Shown: positions 1-7,947 of the stretch, piece after piece
Position numbering within the stretch: the stretch's first letter is position 1
Layout of the letters: every line of letters starts with the position of its first letter
Source: an uncultured Treponema sp.
Lineage (GTDB): Bacteria; Spirochaetota; Spirochaetia; Treponematales; Treponemataceae
Assembly: GCA_937923945.1 (NCBI GenBank)
Contig: CALDWC010000117.1
Span: 1-11,122 of the forward strand
Direction of reading: 5' to 3'
DNA: 11,122 nucleotides
Made by a program: the position numbers and the translations under genes
The notes under the pieces: model-generated
Database searches by the model: none
What the model saw: only the letters and a program-made list of their open reading frames with translations
What the model was told of the DNA's origin: nothing

Positions 1-9
1 AGATTTTTA

Positions 10-180
10 GAGACTACTTTTCAGTGCCCACCTTTAAAATCGTTGTTTCAAAAATGTTCAGAGCCTACCTTATTATATTGAACATTGAGAAACAATAAAG
101 GAGATACTTTACTTTTACAAAAAAACTTTGCGTTGCAAAGTTTGCCGGTAAACGGCGTAAAACATTTCATCAGCGTTTCC
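10..180 (+). repeat. Altered copy (C) of three-stem-loop dispersed repeat
   Basis: This is the third copy of the repeat seen at 10467-10617 (same orientation) and about 7941-8082 (inverted). Positions 22-86 match the left and middle parts (CAGTG, CCACCTTTAAAATC, ATGTTCAG, GAACATTGAGAAACAAT), and 148-180 match the right end (TAAACGGCGT, ATCAGCGTTTCC). The left palindrome has collapsed to a short remnant. About 50 bp at roughly 90-145, carrying the tgt terminator hairpin, separates the middle and right parts. The right end directly abuts the tgt stop codon. The copy is older or more diverged than the other two, judged by hand alignment. Confidence 0.75.
119..143 (-). terminator. Intrinsic terminator of tgt
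   Basis: Read on the minus strand, a perfect 9-bp stem (AAACTTTGC / GCAAAGTTT, loop AAC) runs into a T tract of seven. It lies about 40 nt past the tgt stop codon and within the stretch that interrupts repeat copy C. It has the standard form of a Rho-independent terminator, although the stem is not GC-rich. Confidence 0.7.
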
Positions 181-1362
181 TTATGCTCCACCGTTATATT
201 TTTTCAAAAAGGCATCCATAAATTCCGTAAAGCGGTTTTCATAAATGCTTTCGCGCGTTTGTAAAATGAGATGATACAAAAAATACAGATTGTGATAACT
301 TGCCAGTTGAATATATAAAATTTCGTGTTCGCGGAACATGTGCCGCAAATACGCACGGCTGTATTTTTTACACACGCGGCACTGACATTCGCTGTCAATC
401 GGTGAAAAGTCAAACTCGTAGTCGCTCTTTTTAATTGAAATAGCACCGCGGTTAGTGAAAAGGCTTCCGTTACGGGCGTTCCGCGTTGGTAGAACGCAAT
501 CGAAAATATCGATGCCGTTTTTCACCGCCTCTAAAACGTATTCGGGAGTTCCCACCCCCATGATGTATTTTGCTTTTTCGCTCGGGATTTGGCTCGCCGT
601 GAAAGATAAAAGTTCGCCGTACACTTCGGGAGGTTCCCCGACGGAAAGTCCCCCGATTGCTAGCCCTTCCGTATTGAGTTTCAAAATCGCTTCGATGCTT
701 TTTAAACGCAAGTCGGGGAAAAAACCGCCCTGAACAATCGGAAAATATTGCCCCGCATAATGCGGTTCGCCTTCAAACGGCAGGTTTGGATATGCATTAC
801 GGTTGGAGGCTTTTCCTTCGCGGAAATCTTTCCATACCGCATGACCGCGTTCGAGCCAGTTCATCGTGAGCGCGAGTTCCTCCGCCGTTTGCTGCTTTGA
901 AATGCCATATTGCGAACAAATGTCCAGCTGCATTTGAATATCGCTGTTAAAACCGACTTGCAACTCAACTACTTTTTCCGGAGTTAACTCAACGGTGCTG
1001 CCATCGAGGTGGCTTTGGAATTTCACGCCGGCTTCGGAAAGTTTCCGTAACCGTGCCAGTGAAAAAACTTGGAAGCCGCCCGAGTCGGTTAAAAAATTCC
1101 GGTGCCATCGCGTAAAGCCGTGTAAGCCGCCGGCAGCTTTAATGACTTCAATTTTCGGACGTAAAAACAAATGATACGTATTTGCTAAAATAATTTGAAA
1201 GCCGATTTCTTCCAAGTCGTCAGCGGTTAAACCTTTGACGGTTCCGCGCGTTCCAACCGGCATAAAAGCCGGCGTTAAAACTTCGCCGTGCGGTAACTGC
1301 ATTTTGCCGCATCGAGCGTGCGAATTGGTATCGGTATGTAAAACGGTAAAAAAACTACTCAC
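181..1362 (-). CDS. tgt: Queuine/preQ1 tRNA-guanine transglycosylase
   Basis: This enzyme exchanges the wobble guanine (position 34) of GUN-anticodon tRNAs for the queuosine precursor preQ1. The 393-residue protein is full length for the bacterial family. Visible hallmarks are the N-terminal TPAFMPVGTRGTVKG block, the substrate-pocket motif DSGGFQVFSLA with D93, the VQGG motif near 210-213, the GLAIGGLSVGE motif, and FDCVLPTRNARNG with the presumed nucleophile D288. The zinc site CxCxxC is at C326/C328/C331, with the fourth ligand H357. An insertion of about 20 residues sits at roughly 181-205, just before the VQGG region. The start is GTG: no in-frame ATG lies between the upstream stop and the conserved N-terminus, and starting at Met21 would delete family-conserved residues. 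No Shine-Dalgarno sequence precedes the GTG. It is divergent from the aminopeptidase P gene. Confidence 0.96.
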   Translation of the reverse strand: MSSFFTVLHTDTNSHARCGKMQLPHGEVLTPAFMPVGTRGTVKGLTADDLEEIGFQIILANTYHLFLRPKIEVIKAAGGLHGFTRWHRNFLTDSGGFQVFSLARLRKLSEAGVKFQSHLDGSTVELTPEKVVELQVGFNSDIQMQLDICSQYGISKQQTAEELALTMNWLERGHAVWKDFREGKASNRNAYPNLPFEGEPHYAGQYFPIVQGGFFPDLRLKSIEAILKLNTEGLAIGGLSVGEPPEVYGELLSFTASQIPSEKAKYIMGVGTPEYVLEAVKNGIDIFDCVLPTRNARNGSLFTNRGAISIKKSDYEFDFSPIDSECQCRVCKKYSRAYLRHMFREHEILYIQLASYHNLYFLYHLILQTRESIYENRFTEFMDAFLKKYNGGA

Positions 1363-1368
1363 GGCTTG

Positions 1369-1397
1369 AGTGTAAACGGAATGTAAAATAATTTCAA
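1369..1397 (-). promoter_or_regulatory. Candidate tgt promoter, predicting a leaderless mRNA
   Basis: On the minus strand TTGAAA (1392-1397) and TACACT (1369-1374) are separated by exactly 17 bp. A start site about 7 nt past the -10 box falls on the G of the GTG start codon. This fits the absence of any ribosome-binding site in front of tgt. Predicted by eye from the consensus. Confidence 0.4.
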
Positions 1398-1448
1398 GCC
1401 GATAAGGTGAAATTTATACTTGAATTAAAGCCTAAAATTATTTATTAT
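1392..1448 (+). promoter_or_regulatory. Candidate promoter(s) of the aminopeptidase P gene
   Basis: Two plus-strand options exist. TATACT at 1415-1420 with a weak -35 (TTTCAA, 1392-1397, 17-bp spacer) would give a leader of about 38 nt. TTGAAT (1420-1425) and TATTAT (1443-1448), also 17 bp apart, are closer to consensus but would start transcription inside the ribosome-binding site at 1455-1460. The first is more compatible with normal translation. Its -35 hexamer coincides with the opposing tgt -35, so the two divergent promoters would overlap. Confidence 0.35.
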
Positions 1449-1464
1449 TGCTGCGAGGTGATTT

Positions 1465-3222
1465 ATGACTACCGGAGAGAAATTACAATTATTGCGTGAA
1501 AAAATGAAAGAGCGTTCGTTGGACGCCTATTATGTTCCGACGGCGGACCCGCACATGAGCGAGTATTTGCCGGAACAATACAAAACTCGCTGCTTTATGT
1601 CGGGCTTTACCGGATCGGCGGGAACCTTGCTGGTTTTACCGGACGAAGCGTTTTTGTGGACGGACGGTCGGTATTTTATTCAAGCGGAAAAGGAGCTTGC
1701 CGGTTCGACGATTACGCTGTGTAAAATGGGTATGCCGCAAGTGCCGACCGTTGTTGAGTTTTTCGAAAAGCGGTTCGCAAAAGGCGGACGGCTCGGCGTT
1801 GACGGAAAGGTTTTATCGGCGGCATGGTTTAAAGTTTTTAAAGAAAAAGTACCGAAGCTGGAATTCGTTACCGATATTGATTTGGTCGGCGAAATTTGGA
1901 CTGACCGTCCGGCGCCGGTCGCGAGTAAAGCATTTACTTTAGATACGAAATATTGCGGTGAAACTGCCGAAAGTAAAATCAATCGTTTACGAAAACTCCT
2001 TGCCGAAAAAGAAGTGAACACAACGATCATTTCAGCACTGGATGAAGTATGCTATTTGTTTAATATTCGGGCGAGTGATGTTCACTGCAATCCCGTGCTG
2101 ACGTCGTACGCGTTAATTGACGGCGAGCGGGCTTGTCTTTTTGTTAATCAAAAGCAAATCCCGGCGGGAGTGCGGAAGGATTTGGAAAAGCAAGGGGTGA
2201 GCATTTTTGACTATGAAGAGATTTTTTCGGAAGCGGAAAAAATTGTCAGATCGGTTTACCTTGATCCGAATACGACCAACTTGTATTTGTTTAAAAAGTT
2301 AAAAGTAAAAGTGATTGAAGGCGACGGTTTGGTAATCGGCATGAAAGCGTGCAAAAATGAAATCGAAATAAAAAACATCCGTAACACGATGATAACTGAC
2401 GGGGTTGCTTTAACGAAGTTTTTATATTGGCTTTCAAAAAACGCTGCTTCAGGTATTTCTGAAACCGATACGGTAAAAAAACTGCGTGCATTCCGCAAAC
2501 AGGGTGAAGGTTTTATCGACGACAGTTTTGATACAATTGCAGGATATGCCGAAAACGGGGCGATTGTACATTATGCTCCCGTTGAAGGAGCTGATAAAAA
2601 ACTTGCCCCGAAAAGTTTCTTGCTGCTGGATTCCGGCGGGCATTATTATAGCGGCACAACCGACATTACCCGTACAATTCCGCTCGGTGATTTAACCGCG
2701 GATGAATGCCGCGATTATACGCTGGTGTTGAAATCGCACATCAACTTGGCACGCGCAAAGTTCAAAAAAGGTACAACCGGTTTTGCGCTTGATACGCTGG
2801 CTCGTGTCCCGTTTTGGGCGGAGGGCAAAGATTATAATCACGGAACGGGACATGGCGTCGGTTTTGTACTCGCCGTTCACGAAGGACCGCAAAGCATTTC
2901 GCAGCGTTACATCAAAGCTCCACTTGAAGCCGGTATGCTCACGTCAAACGAGCCGGGTTTGTACATCGAAGGAAAATACGGTATCCGTATTGAAAGTTTA
3001 GTGCTGACCAAAGAGCTGACGGAAACGGAGTTCGGCACCTTTTACGAGTTTGAAACGCTGACGCTCTGCCCCATCAGCACAAAGCCCGTCGTCAAAGAAA
3101 TGCTTTCCGTCGAGGAACTTGCGTGGCTCAATGCGTACAACGCCCAATGTTACGATACCCTTGCTCCACATCTCAGTGACGAGGAAAAAAAGTTTTTGGA
3201 AAACGAATGTAAAGGCATTTAA
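1465..3222 (+). CDS. pepP: Xaa-Pro aminopeptidase (aminopeptidase P, M24B)
   Basis: This is a cytosolic metallopeptidase that removes the N-terminal residue from peptides with proline in second position. At 585 residues it belongs to the long three-domain class (XPNPEP1-like), not the ~440-residue E. coli class. Two creatinase-like N-terminal domains (about 1-145 and 150-300, with FTGSAGTLLV and WTDGRYFIQA) precede a pita-bread catalytic domain from about 305. Metal ligands are visible as D389 (LLLDSGG), D400 (TTDITRT), H463 (HGTGHGVG), E496 (SNEPGLY) and E510 (IRIES). H369 (IVHY) and H472 are the usual catalytic-site histidines. A C-terminal extension (about 525-585) is typical of the long class. 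GAGGTG at 1455-1460 supports the ATG. The stop TAA is followed directly by an end fragment of the dispersed repeat and then a terminator. Confidence 0.93.
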   Translation: MTTGEKLQLLREKMKERSLDAYYVPTADPHMSEYLPEQYKTRCFMSGFTGSAGTLLVLPDEAFLWTDGRYFIQAEKELAGSTITLCKMGMPQVPTVVEFFEKRFAKGGRLGVDGKVLSAAWFKVFKEKVPKLEFVTDIDLVGEIWTDRPAPVASKAFTLDTKYCGETAESKINRLRKLLAEKEVNTTIISALDEVCYLFNIRASDVHCNPVLTSYALIDGERACLFVNQKQIPAGVRKDLEKQGVSIFDYEEIFSEAEKIVRSVYLDPNTTNLYLFKKLKVKVIEGDGLVIGMKACKNEIEIKNIRNTMITDGVALTKFLYWLSKNAASGISETDTVKKLRAFRKQGEGFIDDSFDTIAGYAENGAIVHYAPVEGADKKLAPKSFLLLDSGGHYYSGTTDITRTIPLGDLTADECRDYTLVLKSHINLARAKFKKGTTGFALDTLARVPFWAEGKDYNHGTGHGVGFVLAVHEGPQSISQRYIKAPLEAGMLTSNEPGLYIEGKYGIRIESLVLTKELTETEFGTFYEFETLTLCPISTKPVVKEMLSVEELAWLNAYNAQCYDTLAPHLSDEEKKFLENECKGI

Positions 3223-3240
3223 GGAAACGCTCATTAAAGG
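3221..3240 (-). repeat. 20-bp end fragment (D) of the dispersed repeat
   Basis: The plus strand reads AAGGAAACGCTCATTAAAGG, which matches the reverse complement of the right end of repeat copy A with one mismatch. Its first two bases are the last two of the aminopeptidase stop codon TAA. The tgt stop (181-183) is followed by the same GGAAACGCT sequence in the same relation. The fragment is short, but the shared position at a stop codon makes chance less likely. Confidence 0.55.
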
Positions 3241-3251
3241 TGTACTCTGAT

Positions 3252-3288
3252 AAAAAAAAGCACTTACCAACCGGTAAGTGCTTTTTTT
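3252..3288. terminator. Bidirectional intrinsic terminator between convergent genes
   Basis: A long perfect stem, GCACTTACC / GGTAAGTGC extended by A/T pairs on both sides, has the loop AACC (3269-3272). A run of eight A on the left and seven T on the right gives a T tract in either direction. It lies 30 nt after the aminopeptidase P stop and 15 nt after the lipoprotein gene stop, so it can end both convergent transcripts. Confidence 0.92.
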
Positions 3289-3303
3289 AACGAGGATGAT
3301 TCG

Positions 3304-3846
3304 TTATTTTCCCAATCGATCAGCTCGTTCACGCAGCATTTTTGCAACACCGCTTCGACCTTTGTTTTCATAGCGTACTGCAAATTTTTCAAACAAAGGT
3401 TTTACCAAGGTAACATGTGTTGAAGATGCCATAAACGCATCAAAGTCCGGAACGCGCAACACAGTTCCCGGCTCAATCACGTCCGGATCGGAAATTTGCA
3501 AACTGACAGAATCGGTGCCAACAGTAACGGTCGACATTGAATCCAATGTGTATGCAACAATGATCGGGAAGAAATAAGCCTTGTCCTTGCTTCCATAGAA
3601 CTTTTCAGCAATCTGTGAAAGTGTATCGCCCTTAACAACGGTGTATTCCGTGTAAGAAACAGTGCTTACATTTTCGACCACTTCCGGCTCTTCAGCTACT
3701 TTCGGTTCTTCAACCGTTTCCGGCTCTTCGACAACAACGGGTTCCGGAACCGGTTGCGGTTTTGGCTCGGGCTTTGATTCACAGGCGGTGATAAACAACA
3801 TGCTAACAATAGCCAACATAGCAAATCTGAAAATATTTTTCATCAT
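3304..3846 (-). CDS. LysM-domain lipoprotein
   Basis: This is a predicted envelope lipoprotein of 180 residues. A lipoprotein signal peptide has K3, a hydrophobic stretch (5-18) and a lipobox ending LFITAC, with the lipidated cysteine at C22. A Pro/Glu/Val-rich linker (about 24-60, repeats of the EEPE type) would span periplasmic space. A LysM-like domain starts at about 68 (YTVVKGDTLSQIAEKFYGS) and runs to about 134 (PGTVLRVPDF), with a longer middle segment than a minimal LysM. The remaining ~45 residues form a charged helical tail. LysM domains bind peptidoglycan or related glycans, so tethering of membrane to cell wall is the inferred role. AAGGAG lies just upstream; the second of two adjacent ATG codons (3843) is better spaced from it. 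The exact function is unknown. Confidence 0.88.
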   Translation of the reverse strand: MMKNIFRFAMLAIVSMLFITACESKPEPKPQPVPEPVVVEEPETVEEPKVAEEPEVVENVSTVSYTEYTVVKGDTLSQIAEKFYGSKDKAYFFPIIVAYTLDSMSTVTVGTDSVSLQISDPDVIEPGTVLRVPDFDAFMASSTHVTLVKPLFEKFAVRYENKGRSGVAKMLRERADRLGK

Positions 3847-3882
3847 TGTCTCCTTCGAAATAGAAAAAATCTATCTTTAGTG

Positions 3883-3911
3883 ATAGTAACAAATAAATCA
3901 AAAAAAATCAA
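3883..3911 (-). promoter_or_regulatory. Promoter of the LysM lipoprotein gene
   Basis: On the minus strand TTGATT (3906-3911) and TACTAT (3883-3888) are separated by exactly 17 bp, predicting a start site near 3876 and a leader of about 30 nt. A small dyad, CTATC / GATAG, overlaps the -10 box and start site, followed by six T. It could be an operator or a weak attenuator, but the stem is only 5 bp. This promoter would separate lipoprotein expression from the upstream recJ transcript. Confidence 0.5.
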
Positions 3912-3939
3912 GACATAAATAATAAAAACCTTCCAAAAC

Positions 3940-6060
3940 TTATTTCAAATGGGACTGCAAATCAATAACAATCATCTGCGGTGTTACGTTCCCGTTGTAA
4001 TAATTCCGCTGAATTGTGTACGCAAGGTCAACATGAGACCACGCCCGCACTTGCTCAAGTCGTTCGCCTTCGCCCCAAAAAAGCGCAGTCCATTTTGTAT
4101 TGCCGCACTTTAAAATCAATTTCAAATGTTTTTTTTCGCCCCTGCCGACAAGAGAAGCGTCTTCCAATCGTAAACCTTTACTCATAAATACCAACTCGGG
4201 GAAACCTTCACCGAATGGCTCAAACGTATCAAGCGTGTCTAAAAGTTCCGGCTTGAGATATTGCTCCGGTAATTCCGCGTCAATTTCCACTACTTTATTT
4301 GCAGGGGGGGCAAATTCAATCACTGCGGACGTTTTTTTCAGTTCCTGCAAAAACGCATCGAGGTTTTCCGCTTTAATACTGAAACCTGCCGCGTAATCGT
4401 GTCCGCCGTAATCGATAAAAAGTTCCTTTGACGGAGTGAGCAAGTCCAAAATTTGAAATCCTTTGACCGAGCGGCATGAGGCGGTCGCCGTTCCGTCCGG
4501 CATTTTGCAAATCACAATACAGGGAACATTAAATGTGTTGACGAGTCGTGAAGCTAAAATGCCCGATACGCCGCGGTTAATTTTATCGCTTGCAACAACG
4601 ACGAGCTTTTGGTTATATTCGTCAAAACTTTTATAACTTTCGTTAATAATTTCATTCCAACATGTTTCACTCAACGTTTTACGCTCTTCGTTCATCCGAA
4701 AAAGTTTGTCAACCAAAGTGTTCCGTTCGCTTGCATCTTTCGCAGTGAGCATTTGAACGGCAACTTCCGCTTCGCCCATCCGCCCCGCAGCATTCAGTAC
4801 CGGTGAAATCGACCAGCCGATTTCATGCGTTCCGATTTTTTGCGTTCCCATTCCCTGACGAGCTAGAATATCCGCTAAACCGGAACGCAAATGTGCGTTC
4901 ATTTCTTTGAGTCCCAACCGTAGCAGCATCCGGTTTTCGCCGCGTAGGGGCATAAGATCTGCAATTGTCGAAACCGACACGAGCTGAATTTCCTGTAATT
5001 CACGGTTGGAAAAAAGTTTATTCGTTGCTTGAACAAACGTGACGAAAATATTTGCAAAAGCATCAATTTCGGTGTTCCGTTCTTCAAAATATTTTCCAAT
5101 CGTTGAAAAATCCTTTAAACGCAAAAGACTGCTCGTACCGAGTTCCGGATATCTTTGTGCAACGAGAGGCTGCAAATCACAAAAGTTAAATTCAATGCCG
5201 GTACCGAAAATCCGGTCAAGCATTTTTTTTTGCGAAGTTTCATTCCATACAAAAATTTGCTGTCCTTGTAAAAACTGCGGTAACCGCGTTGCCGAAAAAC
5301 TCACCGCCCCTTCTTGGATATGCTCCTGCAATGAAGCAACTTCAACAAGGTTTATCATTTTGCGCACTTCAACGGTGTAGGCGTTGTTGATCGGGCGCAC
5401 ATTTAAAAGGCAAATCGAATGTTTGTAAAATTCGGTCATCGCAAACCGCAAGGCTAAAACCAATTTCCACGCAACCGCACAGCCGGAAATTTCTTTCATC
5501 GGATAGCCGGAATTCTCCAACTGCGGATTGATAATCGTAAATGCATTCGGGAGTTTTTCCTGCGGTTTATGGTGGTCGGTAATAATCACATCAATGCTTT
5601 TTTCACAGGCATATTCAATTTCGTTAAAGTTAGAAATACCGCAATCAACCGTGATAATGAGCGTTCCGTCTTTTTGCGCAAAGTTGTCGATTGCCTCTTT
5701 GGAAAGTCCATAGGTTTCATCTCCCGTTGGAATTTGCCAACTGACATCCAAGCCGAAATCACGCAAAGCTTCATACAAGAGTGCAGTACTCGTAATGCCG
5801 TCAACATCGCGGTCGCCGAACACGAGTACTTTTTCGCCTTCGTCTTTTGCATTGAGGATACGGTCAACAGCGTCTTCCATGTTGTCGAATAAAAATGGAC
5901 TGTAAAGATACCGCGAATTTGTTTCCAGCATATAAAGAACGTCTTCACCGTTGACAAGGTTCCGCCGTACTAAAATCGAAGCGGTTAGCGCATCGCAGTG
6001 ATATTTCCGCATCATTGCTTTTACCGGTTCGCGGTCAATTTGTTTTTTTACCCACTGCAT
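3940..6060 (-). CDS. recJ: Single-strand-specific 5'-3' exonuclease RecJ, with internal insertion
   Basis: RecJ degrades single-stranded DNA 5' to 3' in recombinational, mismatch and base-excision repair. DHH-phosphoesterase motifs are present: GDRDVDG (D83, D85, D87), TVDCG (D139), TDHHKP (D162, H163, H164) and TIADLMPL (D367). Further marks are LNAAGRMG (423-429) and the DHHA1 signature GGHDYAAG (552-559). An OB-fold-like C-terminal region follows (about 585-706). The usual GDYDVDG has Arg84 instead of Tyr. The protein is ~130 residues longer than typical RecJ: an extra block at roughly 206-357 separates SGCAVAWKLVLAL from the LVSVSTIADLMPL segment that normally follows closely. Its role is unknown. 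The start is 2 bp after the upstream phosphorylase stop, indicating one operon. A DHH nuclease of another subfamily is possible but less likely. Confidence 0.93.
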   Translation of the reverse strand: MQWVKKQIDREPVKAMMRKYHCDALTASILVRRNLVNGEDVLYMLETNSRYLYSPFLFDNMEDAVDRILNAKDEGEKVLVFGDRDVDGITSTALLYEALRDFGLDVSWQIPTGDETYGLSKEAIDNFAQKDGTLIITVDCGISNFNEIEYACEKSIDVIITDHHKPQEKLPNAFTIINPQLENSGYPMKEISGCAVAWKLVLALRFAMTEFYKHSICLLNVRPINNAYTVEVRKMINLVEVASLQEHIQEGAVSFSATRLPQFLQGQQIFVWNETSQKKMLDRIFGTGIEFNFCDLQPLVAQRYPELGTSSLLRLKDFSTIGKYFEERNTEIDAFANIFVTFVQATNKLFSNRELQEIQLVSVSTIADLMPLRGENRMLLRLGLKEMNAHLRSGLADILARQGMGTQKIGTHEIGWSISPVLNAAGRMGEAEVAVQMLTAKDASERNTLVDKLFRMNEERKTLSETCWNEIINESYKSFDEYNQKLVVVASDKINRGVSGILASRLVNTFNVPCIVICKMPDGTATASCRSVKGFQILDLLTPSKELFIDYGGHDYAAGFSIKAENLDAFLQELKKTSAVIEFAPPANKVVEIDAELPEQYLKPELLDTLDTFEPFGEGFPELVFMSKGLRLEDASLVGRGEKKHLKLILKCGNTKWTALFWGEGERLEQVRAWSHVDLAYTIQRNYYNGNVTPQMIVIDLQSHLK

Positions 6061-6062
6061 GC

Positions 6063-7394
6063 TTACCGTGCCTCACTTTCGATTACTTTCAAAACTTGCT
6101 TTTTCGGCACCGGTTTTGTATCGGTGTAAGTGATGCTTTCGGTTATAAAGGGAAGTGCGTCTTGGAGACTTTGTTCATCCTTACCGAAGATCCGCATAAT
6201 CATGTCTCCCGCTTTTACGGCATCTCCGGACTTTTTTTCAAAGATGACACCGGCATCGGGACACACGGAATCGCTCGTTTTGTTTCTGCCAACGCCCAAG
6301 TATACTCCCGCCGTTCCTATTTTCATCGCATCGATATTTGCAATATAGCCTTCACCGGTTGCTTTTATGATTTTCGTAAACGGCGAGCGGCGTGTCCCCA
6401 CATCCCGTTTCAGCTTCGCAAGATTTCCGCCTTGCTGTTGCACATTTTTGTAAAAAGAGGCGAGGGCTCGCCCCGAGCGGATTGCATCTTCCGCTTTTTG
6501 ATACCCTTCTTCCGTTGAATGAACCAGACCGCCCAAAACGAGCATCCGCGCGGCAAGCTGCAACGTCAACTCGGTAACATCATGCGGAGCGGTTCCTTTC
6601 AATATGTCAATGCTTTCTTCGACTTCCAAAAAGTTGCCGACTTTTTTTCCGAGCGGCTCCGACATATCCGTGATGAGGGCGATAATTTTTTTGCCCATTT
6701 CGCTGCCGGTTGAAACTAAACTCCGTGCGAGTTCCTCCGCTTCGGCTGACGTTTTCATAAAAGCCCCGCTCCCGCATTTTACATCAAACACCAAAGCGTC
6801 GGAACCTTCGGCAATTTTTTTCGACAAAATACTGGACGTAATCAACGGCACCGATTCAACCGTTCCGGTCACGTCGCGCAACGCATACAAAAGTTTATCC
6901 GCCGGAACGACTTCTGCCGTTTGACCGGTCATCGCATATCCGTTTTCCGCAATAAACGTTTTAAACTCCCGTTCGCTCAAATCCGTGCGGTAGCCGTCAA
7001 TCGATTCGAGTTTATCCAGCGTGCCGCCCGTCGTTCCGAGTGCCCGTCCGCTCATCATGGGAACTTTCGCACCGCAGCTTGCGACAATCGGAGCAAGCGG
7101 AATCGAAATTTTATCGCCCACACCGCCGGTTGAATGCTTGTCAACGCAGATACAGTGAAACTCGTGAAAGTCAAAGCGTTTTCCCGAACGCAGCATCACA
7201 TCCGTTAAAGCCGCCGTTTCACGCGGATTCATCCCGTTAAAGTAAATCGCCATCAAAAGCGCTGCAACCTGGTAGTCGGGAAGCGTTCCGCGAACGTACT
7301 CCGTAATAAAAAACTCAATTTCATCGCGGGTCAACGCTTCGCTCGGAATTGAACGGAATCCCCGCTTTTTCATAATAATATCAATTGCTCTCAT
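6063..7394 (-). CDS. deoA: Pyrimidine-nucleoside (thymidine) phosphorylase
   Basis: This enzyme cleaves thymidine, deoxyuridine or uridine with phosphate to the free base and (deoxy)ribose-1-phosphate, in salvage and pentose catabolism. At 443 residues it is full length for the family. The helical N-terminal domain precedes the phosphate-binding motif KHSTGGVGDK (86-95) and the family signature SGRALGTTGGTLDKLES (115-131). In that signature the His of the common GHTGGT is Thr, at a position the family tolerates. Base-binding residues R173, S188 and K192 (ALRDVTGTV, TSSILSKK) are in place. The PYNP C-terminal domain begins near 345 (GEGYIANIDAMKIG). Whether it prefers thymidine (DeoA) or is broad (Pdp) cannot be read from the sequence. 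A GAGAG ribosome-binding site lies 4 nt before the ATG. It is the first gene of a likely operon with recJ. Confidence 0.94.
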   Translation of the reverse strand: MRAIDIIMKKRGFRSIPSEALTRDEIEFFITEYVRGTLPDYQVAALLMAIYFNGMNPRETAALTDVMLRSGKRFDFHEFHCICVDKHSTGGVGDKISIPLAPIVASCGAKVPMMSGRALGTTGGTLDKLESIDGYRTDLSEREFKTFIAENGYAMTGQTAEVVPADKLLYALRDVTGTVESVPLITSSILSKKIAEGSDALVFDVKCGSGAFMKTSAEAEELARSLVSTGSEMGKKIIALITDMSEPLGKKVGNFLEVEESIDILKGTAPHDVTELTLQLAARMLVLGGLVHSTEEGYQKAEDAIRSGRALASFYKNVQQQGGNLAKLKRDVGTRRSPFTKIIKATGEGYIANIDAMKIGTAGVYLGVGRNKTSDSVCPDAGVIFEKKSGDAVKAGDMIMRIFGKDEQSLQDALPFITESITYTDTKPVPKKQVLKVIESEAR

Positions 7395-7430
7395 TTTTCT
7401 CTCGTAAGTAAAAAATATTTTTTCCTTATA

Positions 7431-7439
7431 ATAATATCA
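7431..7439 (-). promoter_or_regulatory. Extended -10 promoter of the deoA-recJ operon
   Basis: The minus strand reads TGATATTAT, an extended -10 element (TG-n-TATTAT) predicting a start near 7424 and a leader of about 30 nt. No convincing -35 hexamer lies 16-18 bp upstream, which is common for extended -10 promoters. Confidence 0.4.
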
Positions 7440-7800
7440 TATTCTTTTTAAAATTGCATCGGTTTTAAAAAATTTTTTTGCGTTTTTACGAGGAAAAGAC
7501 GTCTGCAATACGTTTTTCAAAACCATCGATGTTTTAAAAATCGCTATTCTGACGATAACTTTTATTGCCGCCTTTGTATGTTGATATATAAATTTAGGCG
7601 TCGCCGTATCCATTCTTTTCTACGACGATTTAAAAAATATTACAATAAGGGTCATCTTTATATATCAGATCTTGATGTAAGAGAAGGCTGTATGCGTGTA
7701 TTCATCAGCTGCCGGAACAGGTAAAGCAAAAACGGAAAATTTCGATGTTGCAGCACTGTGAAAATGTCCCCTTCTGCTTCTATAATACATATGACAGAAG
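7440..7800. other. AT-rich intergenic stretch without a recognisable gene
   Basis: All frames on both strands are broken by stops within short distances. It contains poly-A/T runs near the deoA promoter. I could not recognise remnants of a protein here except possibly the upstream part of the transposase fragment that begins at 7801. Confidence 0.6.
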
Positions 7801-7947
7801 ATGAAAAGGATAGCGGAAAAATTGCTTATGGGAGAAAAATACTTCGACTTCGGTCAAACCATTGCCACTGAAAAATTGGAAGAACTTGACGGAATAAAAA
7901 TCCATCATGAAACATTGCGGCGTTTGCGTAAAGAAATGCCTGATTAA
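7801..7947 (+). pseudogene. Transposase fragment, ISNCY/IS1202-like
   Basis: A 48-codon open frame contains the segment KYFDFGQTIATEKLEELDG followed by IKIHHETLRRL. This closely resembles the part of ISNCY/IS1202-group transposases that reads roughly YxDFGPTLAAEKLxExxGIxVSxETLRRW, just before the DDE integrase core. Everything else of a ~400-residue transposase is missing. The frame ends at about 7945, where repeat copy B begins, and the stop codon TAA lies inside the repeat's TGATTAAAGG. It is therefore a dead remnant, probably cut by arrival of the repeat or by a deletion. Identification rests on motif memory from a short segment, so the exact IS group is tentative. Confidence 0.5.
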
